DNA of 64,000 nt from Bradyrhizobium tropiciagri (GCF_018130505.1 NZ_JAFCKH010000003.1:186001-250000); one strand, 5' to 3'. Shown: positions 42,192-51,596, counted from the stretch's first letter. Numbers and translations are program-made. The notes: generated by a model from the sequence alone, not told the origin.

Positions 42192-42407
42192 GGTTTCCTC
42201 TCTTGTTGTTATTGATGGCCGATAGGGTTGACGGGGATGGGCCTCGTCACATTCCGCCGCGATTTCGCATGGCTGACCGGCTGCTTGCGCTGCGCTCCTG
42301 CGCCGGATCGTGATGCATATTGCGGCCGTCTCCCGTTGGAGCGTCGGCATTTTCACGCCAACATCGGGAAACGGTGCCGTGGGGTCAAATACCTGTTTGG
42401 CCGCTCA

Positions 42408-42428
42408 CTTATAGGGAAACGGAATAAG
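42408..42428 (+). promoter_or_regulatory. LysR-type box CTTAT-N11-ATAAG
   Basis: A T-N11-A dyad: CTTAT (42408-42412), 11 bases, ATAAG (42424-42428), ending two bases before the lysR ATG at 42431. It lies over the expected ribosome site, so it suits autorepression as well as control of the divergent MFS operon, whose start is 217 bases away. Confidence 0.6.
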
Positions 42429-42430
42429 CG

Positions 42431-43366
42431 ATGGACTACAGGCAGCTTCGCTATTTCATTGCCGTCGCCGAGGAGCTCAGCTTCAGCCGCGCCGCCAAGC
42501 GGCTGCATGTCAGTCAGCCGCCGCTGAGCACACAGATCAAGGCGATGGAGGAGGAACTCGGCACCCAGCTGCTGTCGCGGACGCGGCGCGCCGTGGCGCT
42601 GACCCAGGCCGGCCAGTTGTTGCTGGAACATGCGCGGCGCGCCGTCGGCGAGCTCGATCTCGCGTCGGAGACCGTGCGCCGTGCCGCGCGCGGCGAGGCC
42701 GGTGTGGTCCGCGTCGGCTTCACCGACTCGGTGCCGATGCTCGACATGTTCGCCGAGCTGTTCCGCAGCTTTCGCGCCAGCTATCCGCGGGTCAAGATCG
42801 AGCTGCGGCACATGTCGACGGCGAAGCAGCTGCAGGCGATTGCGGATGCCGAGCTCGATGTCGCGATCATGCGGCCGCCGTTGGATTTCCGCCCCGCCGC
42901 CGATCTTCAGGTGCATGTGGTCTGGCGCGACCGGCTGATGGTGTTCCTGCCGGTCGACCATCCGTTCGCCGCCGCGCCGGGTAAATTGAAGATGGCGGAT
43001 CTCGCCGATTACGAATTCGTCGGCATGGTCGAGAGCGGCTGCGGCGTCGGCGACCAGGCAGCGATGCTGTGCCGGCGCGCCGGCTTTGCGCCGCGCATCG
43101 CGCAGGAGGCGCACGAGCTGCGCACGGTCCTGAGTCTCGTCGCGGCGGGGATCGGGATATCGATCCTGCCGTCCTGCTACCAGCAGGCCGGCGTCATGAA
43201 CGTCGTCGCCAGGACGCTGGATACGGTGGATGCCGAAAGCCGGATGCTGGTAGCGATGCGCTCCAGCGCCTCGCTGCTGCCGCGCCGCTTCGTCGAATGC
43301 GCGCTGCAGGCGGCGTCGCGGAGTGCGCCCGCGCTCGTGCCCGATGTCGCGGCGGCCGCTCGCTAG
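42431..43366 (+). CDS. LysR-family transcriptional regulator
   Basis: A 311-residue LysR protein. QLRYFIAVAEELSFSRAAKR and SQPPLSTQIKAMEEELGTQL are the helix-turn-helix of the CatM/BenM-like group, many of which respond to aromatic-pathway intermediates. The effector domain runs about 90-290, with FTDSVPMLDMFAELFRSF at its first strand. A LysR-type box lies directly before its ATG. It is divergent from the MFS/LigJ/RraA-type unit and is that unit's likely regulator. It ends overlapping, tail to tail, the amidotransferase gene by four bases. Confidence 0.93.
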   Translation: MDYRQLRYFIAVAEELSFSRAAKRLHVSQPPLSTQIKAMEEELGTQLLSRTRRAVALTQAGQLLLEHARRAVGELDLASETVRRAARGEAGVVRVGFTDSVPMLDMFAELFRSFRASYPRVKIELRHMSTAKQLQAIADAELDVAIMRPPLDFRPAADLQVHVVWRDRLMVFLPVDHPFAAAPGKLKMADLADYEFVGMVESGCGVGDQAAMLCRRAGFAPRIAQEAHELRTVLSLVAAGIGISILPSCYQQAGVMNVVARTLDTVDAESRMLVAMRSSASLLPRRFVECALQAASRSAPALVPDVAAAAR

Positions 43367-44073
43367 GACCGCCGGTTCACAAGGAAGCGCGTGATCACGC
43401 CGCCGAGCTTTTCGTGATCGAGCGGCGCGGCGAGCGAAGCCTTGGCTGATGCGACCACGGTTTCGGGCGCGCGGCCACGGTGCAGGTCGCACAGCGCGTC
43501 GGCATAGCTCGCGGTGAATTCCGGATGCGGCTGCACCGACAGCGTGGTGCCGCCCTCGTAGAGCAGCCCGGCATGCGGGGCGAAATCCGACGACATGATG
43601 GTGCGCGCCGAGGCCGGCGGCGCGATGACCTGGTCCTGGTGCGAGCAGGCGACTGCGATCTCCTCGCCCGCGAGCAGGCCGTTGTCCTGCGCCAGCCGAT
43701 AGACGTGGCGTCCCATGCCCCAGCCCTTGTCGGACTTACGCACGGTGCCGCCGAGCGCCTGCGCGATCAGCTGGTGGCCGAAGCAGACGCCGACCGTTGG
43801 AATGCGTTTTTCATGGGCCGTGCGCACGAAGGCTTCGAGCGGCGCGATCCAGTCGAAGCCGTCATAGACGCCGGCCGGGGATCCCGTGATCAGGATCGCG
43901 TCGAGGCCCGCGGGATCCGGAAGCGGCTCGCCGCCGGGAATGCTGACGACGTCGCAGCCGATCTGCGGGTCGGCGGCGGCGATCATCCGCGCGAACATCT
44001 GCGGATAGGTGCCGTGGTCCGCGCGGAGTTGCGCGTTGACTAGGCCGGTTTCGATGATGGTGATGCGGGGCAT
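43363..44073 (-). CDS. Class I glutamine amidotransferase (GMP synthase-like GATase)
   Basis: A 236-residue stand-alone class I glutamine amidotransferase. The catalytic Cys is in VGVCFGHQLIAQALGG and the His-Glu pair in SVQPHPEF; ITGSPAGVYD forms the oxyanion side. There is no fused synthase domain, as in gamma-glutamyl-type hydrolases and the GATase1_YLR126C-like group. It could hydrolyse a gamma-glutamyl bond or supply ammonia to an unlinked partner. It stands alone between a lysR and a membrane-protein gene; the 90-base spacer upstream contains two copies of GGTAAGCTGAC (about 44091 and 44107). Confidence 0.9.
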   Translation of the reverse strand: MPRITIIETGLVNAQLRADHGTYPQMFARMIAAADPQIGCDVVSIPGGEPLPDPAGLDAILITGSPAGVYDGFDWIAPLEAFVRTAHEKRIPTVGVCFGHQLIAQALGGTVRKSDKGWGMGRHVYRLAQDNGLLAGEEIAVACSHQDQVIAPPASARTIMSSDFAPHAGLLYEGGTTLSVQPHPEFTASYADALCDLHRGRAPETVVASAKASLAAPLDHEKLGGVITRFLVNRRS

Positions 44074-44163
44074 GGCAGGGTTCGGCCAAAGGTAAGCTGA
44101 CCAAGGGTAAGCTGACGCGTGCTTACCCCGAAACGGCGGCCGTCCTCAAGCCGTGGCTGGTGG

Positions 44164-45105
44164 TCAGTTCCGCTGCGTCGCAGCCGGCGCGATCGTCGCG
44201 GTGTGCTGCGCGGTCGCCGGCGTCGTGCTGACGATCGCCGGCTCGGTGCGGTAGCGCGGCAGCTGGTCCTCCAGCGAATAGCCGACGCAAAGCGCGAGGC
44301 TCGACCACACCGCCATGCTGAAATACAGCGACATCCAGGCGATCTCTTCCCGCCACTCGGCGATGTCGTGGGTGACGACCCAGCGCGTGCTGACGTCGCG
44401 CCAGCCCTCGAGCGGATGCAGCAGCGTCCCGCCGGCGGCGAGCTCGGCGCGCCAGCGGTTCAGATACATCGGCACGTCGACAGTCATCAGGAAGGCGAGA
44501 TAGCCGGCGATGCCGACGATCGACACGATGAAGGCCCAGCGCACCGGGCCGTGAAACTCCGGCAGCAGGCGGCACAACGCGATCCCGACCAGGAAGAACA
44601 CCACGGCCCAGATCGAATTCTCGATCGCGTTGCCGAGATAGTGCGTGGTCAGCACCGCATACCAGGAGAAGGCCTCCGCGATCAGGATCAGCGGCACGAT
44701 GATCCAGGCGATCGTCATGGTGGTCTCTGCGCCGGTCATGCTGCCGAGCTGGTGCAGCACGATCGCCCATTGCGCGGCGAAGCAGACCTCGGCGACGGTG
44801 GCGACGGTGCGGCCGACCGCGACGCTCGACAGCCAGGTGTCGAACAGGCAGATGCGCTGCACGTCGGCACGCGGCAGCACCGAACGGAACGCGCAGCCGA
44901 ACACATAGCCGGCGCAGAGCAGCAGCATCAGGCCGATGCCGGATGTGTTGCTCAGGCTGCCGCTGCTCTGCTCATGGAATTGGCGGTACAGCACGAACCA
45001 GATTGCGACGTTGGCGCCGCTGACCAGGGTCAGCAGGCTCCACCACTGGACCACCGGATTCGACCAGGCCAGCGAAACCGGCCGTGCCTGACGCTTCATG
45101 CTCAA
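44164..45105 (-). CDS. Unknown seven-helix membrane protein
   Basis: A 313-residue inner-membrane protein with about seven hydrophobic segments (for example WSLLTLVSGANVAIWFVLY, GLMLLLCAGYVFGCAF, IAWIIVPLILIAEAFSWYAV and WAFIVSIVGIAGYLAFLM). Charged loops with Trp, such as VPMYLNRWRAELAAG and HPLEGWRDVSTRWVVTHD, and a Thr/Ala/Pro-rich tail (STTPATAQHTATIAP) are the other features. I cannot assign a family. The initiation codon is probably TTG at 45105, since GGAG lies seven bases upstream of it; an ATG two codons later (45099) is an alternative. Confidence 0.75.
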   Translation of the reverse strand: MSMKRQARPVSLAWSNPVVQWWSLLTLVSGANVAIWFVLYRQFHEQSSGSLSNTSGIGLMLLLCAGYVFGCAFRSVLPRADVQRICLFDTWLSSVAVGRTVATVAEVCFAAQWAIVLHQLGSMTGAETTMTIAWIIVPLILIAEAFSWYAVLTTHYLGNAIENSIWAVVFFLVGIALCRLLPEFHGPVRWAFIVSIVGIAGYLAFLMTVDVPMYLNRWRAELAAGGTLLHPLEGWRDVSTRWVVTHDIAEWREEIAWMSLYFSMAVWSSLALCVGYSLEDQLPRYRTEPAIVSTTPATAQHTATIAPAATQRN

Positions 45106-45240
45106 TTCACTGCTCCGCGTGTTACCGAACCGACATTGGAATGTAGTAATTCTGTCACATAAAGCAGCGAATCACGACTAAAAAATGCGTGTGGAGCTAT
45201 CCGGGCAGGCCCGGTGTGACGGCCTCACAGGCGCACTCAC

Positions 45241-45319
45241 TCGTCATTCCGGGATGCGCATGCGGCAGCCCTCTCGCCATTCCGGGCCTGCGTGCTTCGC
45301 GCGCATCCCGGAATGACGA
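45241..45319. repeat. Perfect 19-base inverted repeat (dispersed element)
   Basis: TCGTCATTCCGGGATGCGC (45241-45259) is exactly inverted at 45301-45319, with a related CCATTCCGGGCCTGCG stretch between. The 'gtcattccggg' palindrome is a frequent intergenic repeat in Bradyrhizobium-type genomes. It lies downstream of the Lrp gene and upstream of the membrane-protein gene. Confidence 0.75.
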
Positions 45320-45338
45320 AGGAGAGAGGCGCGGGCGA

Positions 45339-45812
45339 TCAGCCGCGTAGCGCGGTCTCGGGAATCGTACGGCGCACCACTTCGCGCATCGCGAAGCTGG
45401 AGTGGATGCGGGCAACGCCGGGCATCCGCGACAGATGCTGCTTGTGGATGCGCTCGAAGTCCGCGATGTCGCGGGCGATGACCTGCAGATGATAATCGTC
45501 GCTGCCCGACATCAGATGGCAGGACACGACGTCGGGACAGCGCGAGATTGCAGCCTCGAACGCGGCGAGGTAGTCTTCGCTCTGCTTCTCCAGCGTGATG
45601 GTGACGACGACGGTAGTCACGAGGCCGAGCGCGCTCGGCTCGAGGTCGACGCGGTAGCCCCTGATGACGCCGGTCTCCTCGAGATGACGGATCCGCCGGG
45701 CGCAGGCGGTCGGCGACAGCCCGACCTTTTCCGCGAGCTCGATCTGGCTGGCGCGGGCATCAACGACCAGCTCGGCCAGGATTCGGAGATCGATACGGTC
45801 GAGGCCGTCCAC
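45339..45812 (-). CDS. Lrp/AsnC-family transcriptional regulator
   Basis: A 157-residue Lrp-type regulator. The N-terminal helix-turn-helix (LRILAELVVDARASQIELAE, VGLSPTACARRIRHLEETGVI) is followed by the RAM/ligand domain (about 70-150; CHLMSGSDDYHLQVIARD). It is divergent from alanine dehydrogenase across 140 bases, the usual arrangement of Lrp-like activators such as AldR and BkdR that respond to alanine or branched-chain amino acids. It very likely controls ald and its own gene from that spacer. Confidence 0.94.
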   Translation of the reverse strand: MDGLDRIDLRILAELVVDARASQIELAEKVGLSPTACARRIRHLEETGVIRGYRVDLEPSALGLVTTVVVTITLEKQSEDYLAAFEAAISRCPDVVSCHLMSGSDDYHLQVIARDIADFERIHKQHLSRMPGVARIHSSFAMREVVRRTIPETALRG

Positions 45813-45952
45813 GCAGATTTCCTTTAAAGAGTGAGCCGCAAGCGAAGACTATGAGCGTATTCGGATGTGCACAAGCCGGATTTCGCTGAGAAACGCCGTG
45901 TCACGAGGAATAGCCTTGATGTTGGCGGAGACCAATTTTCAAGGAGCGGACC

Positions 45953-47068
45953 ATGCGCATCGGCGTGCCGAAGGAGATCAAGGTCGAGGAATATCGCGTC
46001 GGGCTGACGCCGGCGTCGGTCCGGGAATATGCCGCGCACGGCCATGAGGTCGTGGTGCAGCATGGCGCGGGCGACGGCATCGGCGCCAGCGATGACGCCT
46101 ACCGGCAAGCCGGCGCGCGCGTCGCCGACACCGCCGAGGAGGTGTTCTCCGTCGCCGACATGATCGTGAAGGTGAAGGAGCCGCAGCCATCGGAATGGAC
46201 GCGGCTGCGCGACGGCCAGATCCTCTTTACTTACCTGCATCTCGCGCCCGACGTGCCGCAGACCAAGGGCCTGCTCGCTTCCGGCTGCACCGCGGTCGCC
46301 TATGAGACTGTGACCGACGCGCATGGCGGGTTGCCGCTGCTGGCGCCGATGAGCGAGGTCGCCGGACGGCTTGCGATCGAGGCCGCCGGCGCGGCGCTGC
46401 GCAAATCCGCTGACGGCATGGGTAAGCTGCTGGGCGGCGTGCCCGGGGTGCCGCCGGCTCGGGTTGCGATCATCGGCGGCGGCGTGGTCGGCACCCATGC
46501 GGCGCGGATGGCGGCGGGGCTCGGCGGCGATGTCACCATCCTCGACCGCTCCTTACCGCGCCTGCGCTTCCTCGACGACCTTTTCATCGGCCGCGTCCGC
46601 ACCCGCTATGCCACGCTGGAAGCGATCGAGCAGGAGATCATCGCCGCCGACGTCGTGATCGGTGCGGTGCTGGTGCCGGGCGCCAGCGCACCGAAACTGG
46701 TCTCGCGCGCGCAGCTTGCCAGCATGAAGCGCCGCGCGGTGCTGGTCGACGTCGCGATCGACCAGGGCGGCTGCTTCGAGACCTCGAAGCCGACCACGCA
46801 TCAGGCGCCGACCTACCTCGTCGACGACATCGTGCATTATTGCGTCGCCAACATGCCGGGCGCAGTGCCGGTGACCTCGAGCCACGCGCTCAACCACGCC
46901 ACGCTGCCGTTCGGCCTCGCGCTGGCATCGAAGGGCCTGCGCGCGCTGGTCGAGGATCCGCATCTGCGCGCCGGCCTCAACATCCATCGCGGCCGCATCA
47001 CCAACCGAGCCGTCGCCGAGAGTCAAAATCTCGCGGTCGTGATGCCCGAGGAAGCGCTGGCGTCGTAA
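45953..47068 (+). CDS. ald: Alanine dehydrogenase
   Basis: A 371-residue NAD-dependent L-alanine dehydrogenase, which converts alanine to pyruvate and ammonia. [18 protein letters not shown] is the family opening. The pyruvate-binding Lys is in IVKVKEPQ, the catalytic His in FTYLHLA, and the Asp in VDVAIDQGG; the NAD fold has [15 protein letters not shown]. The length is normal for the hexameric enzyme. AAGGAGCGG gives a strong ribosome site before the ATG at 45953. Alanine dehydrogenase is notable in rhizobia and bradyrhizobia for alanine export by bacteroids and for alanine catabolism. It is controlled by the divergent Lrp gene. Confidence 0.95.
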   Translation: MRIGVPKEIKVEEYRVGLTPASVREYAAHGHEVVVQHGAGDGIGASDDAYRQAGARVADTAEEVFSVADMIVKVKEPQPSEWTRLRDGQILFTYLHLAPDVPQTKGLLASGCTAVAYETVTDAHGGLPLLAPMSEVAGRLAIEAAGAALRKSADGMGKLLGGVPGVPPARVAIIGGGVVGTHAARMAAGLGGDVTILDRSLPRLRFLDDLFIGRVRTRYATLEAIEQEIIAADVVIGAVLVPGASAPKLVSRAQLASMKRRAVLVDVAIDQGGCFETSKPTTHQAPTYLVDDIVHYCVANMPGAVPVTSSHALNHATLPFGLALASKGLRALVEDPHLRAGLNIHRGRITNRAVAESQNLAVVMPEEALAS

Positions 47069-47372
47069 GTGGCGTCATCAGAAGGGTGATGACCAAACGC
47101 GGCTCCGGGCCGTCTGCCGATCTTCGATCGGTGCGCAACGTATTGCCGCGACGCATCAATTCTCTCGCTCGCCGCCGATGACGCATCGCGTCAAGGCGGC
47201 GCGATCGCGTGTTGTCAAGCCGCACGCATGCAGCCCTCCCACCATGCCTTGTTCGTCACTCGGGTCTGGCGGGATCGGATCGTGCATGTTTTGATGCGTT
47301 CTAATCAATCGCCCACTCGCGGCGATCAGTGGCGCACGCTGCTGACCCCAGAAAAACCAAGGGAGGACTGTC
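47069..47372. other. 304-base spacer upstream of leuC-like operon
   Basis: No gene seen. After ald there are two weak hairpins (GTCATCA/TGATGAC at 47074-47093 and CCGATC/GATCGG at 47117-47131) that may end its transcript. Nearer the leuC-like start, TTGAT-N8-ATCAA (47291-47308) is a dyad that could bind the AraC regulator of this operon. GGGAGGA at 47361 is the ribosome site. Confidence 0.5.
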
Positions 47373-48782
47373 TTGCAAAAGACCGGTCGTACGATGCTGG
47401 CCAAGATCTGGGACCAGCATGTCATTGCTCGCCTGAGCGAGGACACGGACCTCCTGCACATCGATCGCCATCTGCTGCATGATCTGGGCGGCTCGCGCGG
47501 CCTGCTCGATCTCAAGAGCAGGGGCCTCAAGGTCCACAATCCTGAACTGACCTTCGCCACACCGGATCACGCTCTGTCCACGGCGCCTGGCCGCGCCGGC
47601 ACCAGCAAGATCGGGCTGGAGTTGCTTGCTGCGCTGCGGGTCGAGACTTCCGCGAGCGGCATCACATTGTTCGATGTCGATCAGCCCGGCCAGGGCATCG
47701 TCCACGTCATCGGGCCGGAGCTCGGCTTGAGCCTGCCGGGCGCGACGATCGTCTGCGGCGACAGCCACACCTGCACCCATGGCGGACTCGGTGCGCTCGC
47801 CTTCGGCATCGGCTCGAGCGAGCTGACCCACGTGCTGGCGACGCAGGCGCTGATCCAGCGCCGGCCGAAGACGTTGCGCGCGCGCTTCGAGGGCAAGCTG
47901 CCGCTCGGCGTCACCGCCAAGGATATGATCCTCGCGCTGATCGGGCATATCGGCGCCGCCGGCGGCACCGGCTATGCGGTCGAATATGCCGGCAGCGCGA
48001 TCCGCGAGTTGCCGATCGAAGGCCGGCTCACGATCTGCAACCTCTCGATCGAGCTCGGCGCCAAGATGGGCATGGTCGCGCCCGACGAGAAGACTTTTGA
48101 ATTCCTGCGCGGTCGTCCCTATGCGCCGAAGGGCGAGATGTGGGATCTCGCAGTGAAGGCTTGGCGCGAACTGCCGAGCGATGCGGACGCGGTGTTCGAC
48201 CGCGAGGTCGTGATCGACGTCACAAAAATCATTCCGCAGGTGACCTGGGGCATCAGCCCCGAGCATGTGATCGGCGTCGACGGCAAGATTCCCGATCCGA
48301 AGTCGGTCGACGATCCGGCGCGCCGCGCCGCCATCGAGACTGCGCTCGAATATATGGGCCTGCAGGGCGGCGCACCGATCGCGGGCACGCCGGTTGATTG
48401 GGTGTTCATCGGCTCTTGCACCAACAGCCGGCTCAGCGATCTGCGGGCGGCGGCCGAAGTTGCGCGCGGCCGCAAGGTCGCTGCCGGCGTCCGCGCCTGG
48501 GTGGTGCCGGGCTCGGAGAACGTCAAGCGCGACGCGGTTGCCGAGGGGCTCGACAAGATCTTCGTCGAGGCCGGCTTCGAGTGGCGCGAGCCGGGCTGCT
48601 CGATGTGCCTTGCCGCCAACGGTGAGGTGGTGGCGCCCGGGCAGCGCTCGGTCTCGACCTCGAACCGCAATTTCGTCGGCCGGCAGGGGCCGCGCGCGCG
48701 GACGCATCTGGCGAGCCCGGCGAGCGCCGCGGCATCGGCCATCGCCGGTGCGATCGCCGATGTCAGGATGATGGGACGCTGA
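47373..48782 (+). CDS. leuC: 3-isopropylmalate dehydratase large subunit (aconitase family)
   Basis: A 469-residue aconitase-family large subunit. VCGDSHTCTHGGLGALAFGIG is the family signature, and the [4Fe-4S] cluster Cys residues are in HTCTH, IGSCTNSR and EPGCSMCLA. The initiation codon is best read as TTG at 47373, because GGGAGGA stands the right distance before it; an ATG at 47394 is the alternative. It forms a heterodimer with the small subunit encoded two bases downstream. The usual reaction isomerises 2- to 3-isopropylmalate. Coupling to an ABC importer and an AraC gene suggests a catabolic substituted malate instead, which is inference. Confidence 0.92.
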   Translation: MQKTGRTMLAKIWDQHVIARLSEDTDLLHIDRHLLHDLGGSRGLLDLKSRGLKVHNPELTFATPDHALSTAPGRAGTSKIGLELLAALRVETSASGITLFDVDQPGQGIVHVIGPELGLSLPGATIVCGDSHTCTHGGLGALAFGIGSSELTHVLATQALIQRRPKTLRARFEGKLPLGVTAKDMILALIGHIGAAGGTGYAVEYAGSAIRELPIEGRLTICNLSIELGAKMGMVAPDEKTFEFLRGRPYAPKGEMWDLAVKAWRELPSDADAVFDREVVIDVTKIIPQVTWGISPEHVIGVDGKIPDPKSVDDPARRAAIETALEYMGLQGGAPIAGTPVDWVFIGSCTNSRLSDLRAAAEVARGRKVAAGVRAWVVPGSENVKRDAVAEGLDKIFVEAGFEWREPGCSMCLAANGEVVAPGQRSVSTSNRNFVGRQGPRARTHLASPASAAASAIAGAIADVRMMGR

Positions 48783-48784
48783 CC

Positions 48785-49420
48785 ATGCCAAAACCGTTCG
48801 ACAAGCTCACCGCGACCGCCGCGCCGATCATGCGCAGCAACATCGATACCGATGTGATCATCCGCATCGAGCGGCTGGTCGGCAACTCGATCCGCGGCAC
48901 GCTCGGCAAATGGGCATTCGGCTCGCTGCGCTATCTGCCCGATGGCTCGGAGAATCCGGAGTTCATCCTCAACCGCGAGCCGTATCGCGAGGCGGAGATC
49001 CTCGTCACCGGTCCGAATTTCGGCTGCGGCTCGTCGCGCGAGGGCGCGGTGTGGTCGCTGCAGGAGCGCGGCATCCGCGCCATCATCGGCTCCGGCTTCG
49101 GCGACATCTTCTTCGCCAACTGCTTCCAGAACGGGATCCTGCCCATCATCGTCGACAAGGCGGTGGTCGATTCACTCGCGGCCGACATCGAGGCGACACA
49201 GGGCGCCGGCAAGGTCTCGATCGATCTGGAGGCACAGAGCATCGTCTCGCCGTCCGGCAAGCAGCATTCCTTCGACATCGACCCGCGGCGGCGCGAGGGG
49301 CTGTTGAAGGGTCTCGACGAGGTCGCGCTGACTTTGCAACGCGACAACGAAATCCACGCCTTCCAGGCTGCCGATCGAACAGCGCGGCCCTGGATTCATT
49401 CGACAAGGACATCTGCATGA
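48785..49420 (+). CDS. leuD: 3-isopropylmalate dehydratase small subunit
   Basis: A 211-residue small ('swivel') subunit. GPNFGCGSSREGAVWSL is the family signature and binds the substrate carboxylate; IIGSGFGDIFFANCFQNGILPI is the second conserved block. The substrate-recognition loop after IIRIERLVGN is longer than in typical LeuD (RGTLGKWAFGSLRYLPDG), so the preferred substrate may differ from isopropylmalate. Its TGA overlaps the ATG of the following dehydrogenase gene (ATGA), indicating coupled translation with the large-subunit gene just upstream. Confidence 0.92.
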   Translation: MPKPFDKLTATAAPIMRSNIDTDVIIRIERLVGNSIRGTLGKWAFGSLRYLPDGSENPEFILNREPYREAEILVTGPNFGCGSSREGAVWSLQERGIRAIIGSGFGDIFFANCFQNGILPIIVDKAVVDSLAADIEATQGAGKVSIDLEAQSIVSPSGKQHSFDIDPRRREGLLKGLDEVALTLQRDNEIHAFQAADRTARPWIHSTRTSA

Positions 49421-50550
49421 GCACGCAATCCAACATGACGAAGGTCGCCGTGGTCGGCGGCGAGGGCATCGGCCCCGAAGTCACCGCGCAGTCGCGCCGC
49501 GTGCTCGAATGGTTCGCGACCCATCGCGGCGTCCCGATGACGCTGCGCGACGCCGAATATGGGCTGATCCCGTATCTCAAGACCGGCAAGGTGCTGCCCG
49601 AGGACACCGCTGAAGCCATGGACGAGGCTGACGCGATCCTGTGGGGCGCGACCGGCGGCCCGGAAACCACGGAAGTGCCGGCGGTGGCGCGCAAGGCCGG
49701 CAGCCTGCTCGGCCTGCGCAGCAAATACGATCTTTACGCCAATCTGCGTCCGATCATGGCGAGCCCGGCGCTTTCGGCCTCCGCGCCGCTCAAGGCGGAA
49801 GTGCTCGACGGCGTCGACTTCGTCATCATCCGCGAATTGACCAGCGGAATCTATTTCGGTCAGCCGCGCGGCATCGAGACGCTGCCGGACGGCCAGCGCC
49901 GCGGCTTCAACACCGAGGAATACAGCACGAACCATATCCGCCGCGTGGCGCGCGCGGCGTTCGAACTGGCGCGGACCCGGCGCAACAAGGTCTGCTCGGT
50001 CGACAAGGCCAACGTGCTGGAAGCCAGCGTGGTGTGGCGCGAGGAGATGATCGCGCTGCACAAGGAGGAATATTCCGACGTCGAGCTGACCCATCTCTAT
50101 GTCGACAATGCCGCGATGCAGATCGTGCGCGAGCCGCGCCAGTTCGACGTGATGGTGACCGGCAACATCTTCGGCGATATCCTGTCGGACTGTGCGGCGA
50201 TGGCGTCGGGCTCGCTCGGCATGCTGCCGTCGGCCTCGCTCGGCCCGGTCGACCGTTACGGGCGACGCAAGGCGCTGTACGAGCCGGTGCACGGCAGTGC
50301 GCCCGATATCGCCGGCAAGGGCATCGCCAATCCGCTCGGCTCGATCCTGAGCGTTGCGATGCTGCTGCGGCTGACGCTGAACCGGCCCGAGGATGCAGAC
50401 CTCTTGGAGAAGGCGGTGCACACCGCGCTCGCGTCCGGCGCGCGTACCGCCGATATCGCCGAGGCCGGTGCGACACGGATCTCGACCGTCGAGATGGGTG
50501 ATGCGGTGCTGCGCGCGCTCGACAAGGTTTCGGCCAGGGAGCACGCTTGA
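49417..50550 (+). CDS. Isopropylmalate/isocitrate dehydrogenase family, LeuB-like
   Basis: A 377-residue beta-decarboxylating dehydrogenase. GEGIGPEV (NAD and metal side), LRSKYDLYANLRPI and IRELTSGIYFG (the substrate Arg and Glu positions), DKANVLEASVVWREEM and DNAAMQIVREPRQFDVMVTGNIFGDILSD (metal Asp residues) follow LeuB closely. The cofactor region HGSAPDIAGKGIANP also suits NAD. It starts at 49417 with AAGGAC upstream and overlaps LeuD. With the dehydratase it can run citramalate- or isopropylmalate-like chemistry: isomerise, then oxidatively decarboxylate a substituted malate. The next gene's ATG overlaps its stop (TGATG). Confidence 0.92.
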   Translation: MSTQSNMTKVAVVGGEGIGPEVTAQSRRVLEWFATHRGVPMTLRDAEYGLIPYLKTGKVLPEDTAEAMDEADAILWGATGGPETTEVPAVARKAGSLLGLRSKYDLYANLRPIMASPALSASAPLKAEVLDGVDFVIIRELTSGIYFGQPRGIETLPDGQRRGFNTEEYSTNHIRRVARAAFELARTRRNKVCSVDKANVLEASVVWREEMIALHKEEYSDVELTHLYVDNAAMQIVREPRQFDVMVTGNIFGDILSDCAAMASGSLGMLPSASLGPVDRYGRRKALYEPVHGSAPDIAGKGIANPLGSILSVAMLLRLTLNRPEDADLLEKAVHTALASGARTADIAEAGATRISTVEMGDAVLRALDKVSAREHA

Positions 50551-51596
50551 TGGCTTACATCTCGAGGCGCTCGGCACTGACGGTGATCGCGGCGGGCGGC
50601 GCGGCGCTCGCGACCGGTCGCTCCCGGGCGCAGGCGATGAGCGGCCGCGCGGTCTATCCGGTCGCGGTACCGGTCTATCAGACGCAGTTCGTCGCGGACC
50701 GCATCGGCTACTTCAAGGAGGCCGGGCTCGACTGTAAGCTGGTGCAGGGCGGCAGCGGCGTGAAGACTCGCGAGATCATCGCCTCCTCGCAGGGCGACAT
50801 CGGCATCGGCGACGTCACCCATCCGATGCAGCTGACCAATCATGGCCGCGCCGCCCGCGTGCTGCTGCCGATCGACACACGGTCGAACTCGGTGATGTTC
50901 ATCATCCGCAAGGATCTGAAGGACCAGGGCATCAACACGCTGGAAGCCTTCACGCAGTGGAAGCGGCCCGACGGCCGCAAGCCGATCGTCTCGGTGTCCT
51001 CGCTTGGCGGCACCAACCATGTCTGGGCGTCCTACTACATGGAAACCATGGGGCTCGACGACAAGGTGACCTGGATCGGCACCGGCAATGTCGACACCAT
51101 GCTGGGGTCGCTGAAGTCGAAGCAGGTCGACATCCTCGTCTCGTCGCTGTCGCTATTGACCGACGCGCGGCAGCACGGCTGGGGCGAGCTGCTGTTCGAC
51201 GGCACCGACGAGGCGATCTGGAATAAGCATATCGGCGGCAAGGTCCCGGTCACCGGGCACTTCACGCTGCAGGCGACGATCGACAAGGACCCGGCCAAGA
51301 TGCAGGCCTATGTCACCGCGCTGTGGCGCGCGGCGCAGTGGATCAAGACGCATAAGGCGGAAGAGGTCTACGACGCCATCGAGCCCTATGTCGGCAGCAC
51401 CTCGCGCGATTCCAACCTGCTCGAGATCGGCTCGATCCAGAAGGTCGCGGATTATGACGGCAGGGTCGACGACGCGAGCTTCGCGCGCGGCGAGAAGGTC
51501 TGGTTCCGCGAGATGACCGGCATCAAGCCGCTGAAGATCGCGGACGTGATCAACTCGACCCTCATCGACGCAGCACGAAAGGCCTATCCCGGTTGA
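50550..51596 (+). CDS. ABC transporter substrate-binding protein, NitT/TauT family
   Basis: A 348-residue periplasmic binding protein (SsuA/TauA-like). The signal has a twin-arginine flavour (ISRRSALTVIAAGGAAL, cleavage near RAQA). VPVYQTQFVADRIGYFKEAGLDCKLV and GGSGVKTREIIASSQGDIGIG are the family's opening; SVSSLGGTNHVWASYYMETMG lines the ligand cleft. Such proteins bind sulphonates, nitrate, pyrimidines or, in many alphaproteobacteria, organic acids. Its ATG lies within the stop of the dehydrogenase gene, so importer and enzymes are made together and probably share a substrate. The ligand is unknown. Confidence 0.92.
   Translation: MAYISRRSALTVIAAGGAALATGRSRAQAMSGRAVYPVAVPVYQTQFVADRIGYFKEAGLDCKLVQGGSGVKTREIIASSQGDIGIGDVTHPMQLTNHGRAARVLLPIDTRSNSVMFIIRKDLKDQGINTLEAFTQWKRPDGRKPIVSVSSLGGTNHVWASYYMETMGLDDKVTWIGTGNVDTMLGSLKSKQVDILVSSLSLLTDARQHGWGELLFDGTDEAIWNKHIGGKVPVTGHFTLQATIDKDPAKMQAYVTALWRAAQWIKTHKAEEVYDAIEPYVGSTSRDSNLLEIGSIQKVADYDGRVDDASFARGEKVWFREMTGIKPLKIADVINSTLIDAARKAYPG

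Noticed and set aside
47373-50550. Simple leucine-biosynthesis operon
   Set aside because: Possible, but the genes are translationally coupled to an ABC importer and followed by an AraC regulator, and leuA is absent; I keep it only as the alternative explanation.
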